Assembly: GCF_016653405.1 (NCBI RefSeq)
Contig: NZ_NHSN01000002.1
Location: 1-64,000 of the forward strand
Length of the DNA: 64,000 bases
Origin: Halorhodospira halophila
GTDB taxonomy: Bacteria > Pseudomonadota > Gammaproteobacteria > Nitrococcales > Halorhodospiraceae
Reading direction: 5' to 3'
Made by a program: the position numbers and the translations under genes. The notes under the pieces are model-generated. The model did no database searches and was not told the DNA's origin. It worked only from the letters and a program-made list of their open reading frames with translations. Of this stretch, positions 62,682 through 64,000 are shown one piece after another. How positions within the stretch are numbered: position 1 is the first letter of the stretch; each line of letters starts with the position of its first letter.

Positions 62682-63542
62682 TCAGGACCGACCCGCCCCC
62701 GTCCGGACCAGATCGGCCAGCGCCCGTTCCAGGCAGTCCGCGCCGCGGCGCCAACTGGGCTCAAGCATGGTGGCGTGGCCGGCGCCGGGGATCCAGCGTG
62801 GCTCCACGCCATAGAGCCACGCCGTCGTGCGCACCATCCACTGCGGGATGATGACATCCTCCTCGGCCCCGATCACCGCCACCGGCACGGACACGCCGCC
62901 CCATCGCGGCCAGCGCGGGAAACCCATCTCAAACAGGGCCAGCTGCGACTCCGGCTGCATGCGGCTGGTGTAATCGAGCAGCACCTCCGGATCCATCTCT
63001 TCCGCAAACAGGGCCCGATGGGCCTCATCCACATCGACCCAGGCCGGTCCGAACCCCTGAAGAATGCCCATCTGCCAGAGCAGCCGCGGCTCGGTCAGCA
63101 TCATCTGCATGCCGGAGGGGGCGAGCCCGGTTGGGGGCACCGAGGCCAAAAGCACAGCGCCGGCGGCCGGTACGCCCTGGCGCAGGGCGATATCCACCAC
63201 CAAACCGCCCATGGAGTGACCGATGAGCACCGGCGGATGTGGCAGCGACTCGACGGCTTCGGCCACGTCCTCGACGTAGTGGCTCAGGGAGGCCGAGTTG
63301 AGCGTCTCCCGGCCTGCGCTCGCCCCGTGGCCGCGGAGGCTCAGCGCGTGAGCCTCGTAGCCCAGGCCGGCGAAGTGCGGCAGGTAGTGGACCTCCCAGC
63401 ACCAGGCACCGGCGAAGGCGCCGTGGATGAACAGCAGCGGCGGGAACACGGCATCCGATGCCCCGTCGCTGCCCGCGTACCGGATCAGCTCCAGCCCCGT
63501 CTCCGGGCCGCCGCCCCCGATCCCCCCGAAACTTGCGTACAT
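62682..63542 (-). CDS. Alpha/beta hydrolase
   Basis: A 286-residue soluble hydrolase. Oxyanion region FIHGAFAGAWCW, nucleophile elbow GHSMGG, acid region GAEEDVIIP and catalytic His in PGAGHATML complete the triad. No signal peptide. The substrate cannot be named; lipase or esterase activity is possible. It lies alone, divergent from pepN. Confidence 0.88.
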   Translation of the reverse strand: MYASFGGIGGGGPETGLELIRYAGSDGASDAVFPPLLFIHGAFAGAWCWEVHYLPHFAGLGYEAHALSLRGHGASAGRETLNSASLSHYVEDVAEAVESLPHPPVLIGHSMGGLVVDIALRQGVPAAGAVLLASVPPTGLAPSGMQMMLTEPRLLWQMGILQGFGPAWVDVDEAHRALFAEEMDPEVLLDYTSRMQPESQLALFEMGFPRWPRWGGVSVPVAVIGAEEDVIIPQWMVRTTAWLYGVEPRWIPGAGHATMLEPSWRRGADCLERALADLVRTGAGRS

Positions 63543-63644
63543 TCAGCCTCCCGCGTTGGGTCACCCGTGTGCCCGGAGTGCCCTGATCAGGTAAGCTGCT
63601 TATTCCACACCGATCACCTCGCTATATTCAACACGAGCGTCCCC

Positions 63645-64000
63645 ATGAGTGCACCCCGACCGCAGACCATCCGCCTGCGCGACTATCGTCCGCCCGCCTT
63701 TCTGGTCGACCGGATCCACCTCCGCGTGGACCTCCATGCTGGCATGGCCCGCGTGGAGGCGGCGCTGGAGCTGCGCCGCAACCCTGCGGCCACCGACGAT
63801 GAGGCGCCGCTGCGCCTGGACGCAGAGTTCCTGGAGCTGGAAGCGCTGACCGTCGACGGGGTCGAACTGGAGCCCAGCGCGCACCAGGATGAGCAGGGGG
63901 CGGTGATCCTCTATGATGCCCCCGAGCGCTGCCGCGTGGAGACCGTCAGCCGGTTCGATCCCGCGGCGAACACCGCCCTCTCCGGCCTTTACCGCTCCGG
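63645..64000 (+). CDS. pepN: Aminopeptidase N, N-terminal part
   Basis: The first 118 codons run to the window edge. The start (RLRDYRPPAFLVDRIHLRVDLH) and the following beta-rich domain (EAALELRRNP, LELEALTVDGVEL, NTALSGLYRSG) match gammaproteobacterial PepN, an M1 zinc aminopeptidase. The catalytic HExxH part lies beyond the window. Confidence 0.88.
   Translation, partial: MSAPRPQTIRLRDYRPPAFLVDRIHLRVDLHAGMARVEAALELRRNPAATDDEAPLRLDAEFLELEALTVDGVELEPSAHQDEQGAVILYDAPERCRVETVSRFDPAANTALSGLYRS

Overview
The window is high-GC bacterial chromosome, densely coded, with short intergenic gaps. Family content (LpxD/LpxH, Lpp-type lipoprotein, DusA, SohB, long-form PstC/PstA, ChaN, DUF2802) points to a gammaproteobacterium. 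A BCCT osmolyte carrier and many acidic, Asp/Glu-rich proteins suggest a halophile. A Halorhodospira/Ectothiorhodospiraceae-like organism would fit, but that name is inference and was not tested by any search.

Layout. 0-7 kb: an AhpD-like protein, an ArsR-rhodanese regulator, a BCCT transporter, and glycerol use (glpK, glpD). 7-12 kb: a Na+/phosphate cotransporter with a PhoU-like partner, an NfeD-like protein, a membrane alpha/beta hydrolase and a thiol-disulfide protein. 12-17 kb: a leftward set of ATP-grasp protein, LpxD, medium-chain dehydrogenase and TrpD-like transferase. 17-43 kb: a phosphate-stress supercluster. It holds a small HTH protein, a three-gene ABC importer, GT4-PAP2-ArsC, CBS-ArsB, pstC-pstA-pstB-phoU, phoB-phoR-pstS, a porin, an EAL-CBS-GGDEF protein, an atypical pyruvate kinase and phnDCE-like genes. 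43-52 kb: a stand-alone CBS protein, Yip1-like protein, peroxiredoxin, PEGA-WD40 protein, SohB, tRNA-Glu, a SPOR ATPase and three flagellar-export-like genes. 52-64 kb: housekeeping (cysS, gltX, lpxH, dusA), an envelope-anchoring module (two L,D-transpeptidases around an Lpp-like lipoprotein), nudL, lipA, ChaN-PDZ, cytochrome c, a hydrolase and the start of pepN.

The main result is regulatory. Between 9.2 and 40.5 kb I find ten promoter regions made of 7-base half-sites (best form CTGTCAT/CTGTCAC) repeated at exactly 11-base pitch. In nine of them a recognisable -10 hexamer starts exactly 10 bases after the last half-site. This is the layout of PhoB boxes, and phoB itself lies in the middle with one. 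The inferred regulon includes the expected members (pstS, pstC, phoB, a porin, a Na/Pi carrier, phnD) and some unexpected ones: a 72-residue HTH protein, an iron/phosphonate-type ABC importer, a glycosyltransferase-lipid phosphatase-arsenate reductase operon, and an atypical pyruvate kinase.

Read together, the cluster would raise phosphate and phosphonate import, replace phospholipid by glycolipid, remove arsenate that enters with phosphate, and change carbon flow and c-di-GMP signalling when phosphate is scarce. The functions are inferred from protein families; the half-site arrays and spacings were read directly from the sequence.
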